Notes under the pieces: model-generated
Told to the model about the DNA's origin: nothing
The model's input: only the letters and a program-made list of their open reading frames with translations
The model's database searches: none
Assembly: GCA_002298965.1 (NCBI GenBank)
Contig: DBMN01000222.1
Location: 449 to 6,512 of the forward strand
Origin: Rhizobiales bacterium UBA697
Lineage (GTDB): Bacteria; Pseudomonadota; Alphaproteobacteria; Rhizobiales; Ancalomicrobiaceae
DNA: 6,064 nt
Direction: 5' to 3'
Shown here: one piece after another, positions 4,854-6,064 of the stretch
Layout of the letters: each line of letters begins with the position of its first letter
Numbering within the stretch: the first letter of the stretch is position 1
Program-made: the position numbers and the translations under genes

Positions 4854-6064
4854 TCGGCGGCCTCGGCGGTCGGCTGGGCGAGATGGGCGACGATCTCGGC
4901 AGGGCGGAAGGGGGCGGGACCCGGACGGGCGAAGCTCTCGGCGAGCGAGGGCAGCGCGCGTTCGCCGAGCAGATGGCGGAAGAGCTGGCCGGAGGCGTTC
5001 TGCTCGATCACCACGATGCGGGCGGCCCCCGCGAGGGCCGCGGCGAAGGGCGTCTTCTGCAGCGGCGAGAGCAGCCGCAGCGCCACGACCCTGGTCGGCC
5101 GGCCCGCGGCGGTCAGGCGGCGCGCCGCTTCCTTGGCAGGGCCGACGGTCGAGCCGAAGGCGACGAGCGCCACGGGGGCATCGGCCGGGCCGTAGACCTC
5201 GCCCCAGTCGTCGCCCCAGTCGAAGGTCTCGAGCTTGCGGAGACGCTTGTTCAGCTGGGCGACGTGGTCGGCGGCGGCGTTCGAGGGATGGCCGCTCTCC
5301 TTGTGGGAGAGGCCGTCGGCGACCCACTGGGTGCCGGGGCGGCCGGGGGCGGGCATCGGCGAGACGCCGCTCTCGGTCAGCGCATAGCGGCGGAAGTCGA
5401 CGCCCTCGGCGAGCGGCTCCGTCACGCGCTTCAGCGGCGTCGGGCGCTTCTCGGGGATGTCGATGATCGCCTGAGTCTGGCCGATCGACTGGTCGGAGAG
5501 CAGCATCACCGGGGTCTGGAGGGCCTCGGCGACATGGACGGCGCGTTCGGTCGTCGCGGCGCAGTCGGCGATCGACATCGGCGCGTAGACGACGCGGGGA
5601 GCATCGCCCGGCGTGCCGCGCAGCGCGATGTCGAGATCGCCCTGGTCGGACTTGGTCGGAATGCCGGTCGAGGGGCCGACGCGCATGACGTCGACGATCA
5701 GCATCGGCAGTTCGGCGGCGATCGCCAGGCCGATGGTCTCGACCTTCAGCGCGAGGCCGGGGCCCGACGTGATGGTCATGGTCGGCACGCCGGCGAAGGA
5801 GGCGCCGCAGCACATGTTGATGGCGGCGATCTCGTCTTCGGCGAGCACGACGCGGCCGCCGTGTTCCTGCATCTCGACCGCCAGCCATTCGGTGACCTCG
5901 GTCGCCGGCGTGATCGGATAGGCGGCGACGAACTCGATGCCGCCGCGCAGCGCGCCGAGGCCGACGGCGTCGTTGCCCGAGCAGAGCCAGAGCGGCCGGC
6001 GGGTGCCTTCGGGCAGGGCGAAGGAGGCGCCGGTCGCGGCGAGGGCTGCGGCACCGGCCCGGGC
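4850..6064 (-). CDS. korA: 2-oxoacid:ferredoxin oxidoreductase, alpha subunit (partial, 5' end outside window)
   Basis: The C-terminal 404 residues are visible; the frame is open to the window edge, so the start lies to the right. The visible part begins near the end of what is probably an N-terminal gamma-type domain, as in fused alpha/gamma chains of two-subunit enzymes. CSGNDAVGLGALRGGIEF follows, then YPITP (visible residues 49-53), the substrate/TPP-side motif of the family. TSGPGLALK and VGPSTGIPTKSDQGD (about 129-143) match the conserved pyrimidine-domain region and CoA/substrate loop. A C-terminal transketolase-like domain has PVALVAFGSTVGPAKEA and VVIEQNASGQL (EQN at about 354-356). 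No frameshift or missing motif is seen. The stop overlaps the beta start by 4 bp, so the two subunits are made from one transcript. 2-Oxoglutarate is the likely substrate, but other 2-oxoacids cannot be excluded. Confidence 0.9.
   Translation of the reverse strand, partial: ARAGAAALAATGASFALPEGTRRPLWLCSGNDAVGLGALRGGIEFVAAYPITPATEVTEWLAVEMQEHGGRVVLAEDEIAAINMCCGASFAGVPTMTITSGPGLALKVETIGLAIAAELPMLIVDVMRVGPSTGIPTKSDQGDLDIALRGTPGDAPRVVYAPMSIADCAATTERAVHVAEALQTPVMLLSDQSIGQTQAIIDIPEKRPTPLKRVTEPLAEGVDFRRYALTESGVSPMPAPGRPGTQWVADGLSHKESGHPSNAAADHVAQLNKRLRKLETFDWGDDWGEVYGPADAPVALVAFGSTVGPAKEAARRLTAAGRPTRVVALRLLSPLQKTPFAAALAGAARIVVIEQNASGQLFRHLLGERALPSLAESFARPGPAPFRPAEIVAHLAQPTAEAAE

Noticed and set aside
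4044..5195. Long + strand open frame (383 aa) opposite korB and part of korA
   Set aside because: It is antisense to two genes with intact cofactor motifs, has biased Gly/Ala/Val/Arg composition and no domain.
1..6064. CRISPR array, insertion sequence or prophage gene
   Set aside because: There are no regularly spaced direct repeats, and no transposase, integrase or phage-like protein in any coding region.

Overview
The window is a high-GC (roughly 65-70% by eye) bacterial chromosomal segment. The third-position G/C bias, the alphaproteobacterial flavour of the proteins and the two copies of a 'CTCATGCTGAGGAG ... CTCGAAGCAT' palindromic repeat point to an alphaproteobacterium, most likely of the Hyphomicrobiales (Rhizobiales). 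That placement is inference from memory of similar genomes, not a database result.

Layout from left to right. Positions 1-96 hold the right-hand part of a composite palindromic repeat cut by the window edge. A PLP-dependent class I/II aminotransferase follows on the + strand (212-1381). It converges, with only 15 bp between stop codons, on a minus-strand endonuclease/exonuclease/phosphatase-fold protein (1397-2425). Upstream of that gene on the same strand lies a YbfB/YjiJ-type major facilitator transporter (2513-3667), whose start is uncertain: a TTG codon, or an ATG separated from the gene by a G6/C6 tract. The 334 bp from 3668 to 4001 contain no gene. They hold a complete 134-bp nested palindrome (3786-3919, second copy of the repeat) and a strong intrinsic terminator (3944-3972) reading leftward. 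The rest of the window is a minus-strand two-gene operon for a two-subunit 2-oxoacid:ferredoxin oxidoreductase: alpha (4850 to beyond the right edge) and beta (4002-4853), joined by a 4-bp ATGA overlap and closed by that terminator.

Functionally, the KorAB-type enzyme is the clearest biochemical unit. It interconverts a 2-oxoacid plus CoA with an acyl-CoA plus CO2, using ferredoxin as electron carrier. The aminotransferase, nuclease-fold protein and transporter lie between the two repeat copies; nothing in the sequence shows that they share a pathway. The MFS and EEP genes are co-directional with an 87-bp gap and could be co-transcribed, although the gap also holds an AT-rich promoter-like patch and an inverted repeat covering the EEP ribosome binding site and start codon.

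I see no convincing new multi-gene system. The non-coding element best worth pursuing is the nested palindrome. It can fold as a cloverleaf: a 20-bp outer stem closing three hairpins. The short hairpins differ in sequence between copies while staying self-complementary, which suggests selection or spread of a structure rather than of a fixed sequence.
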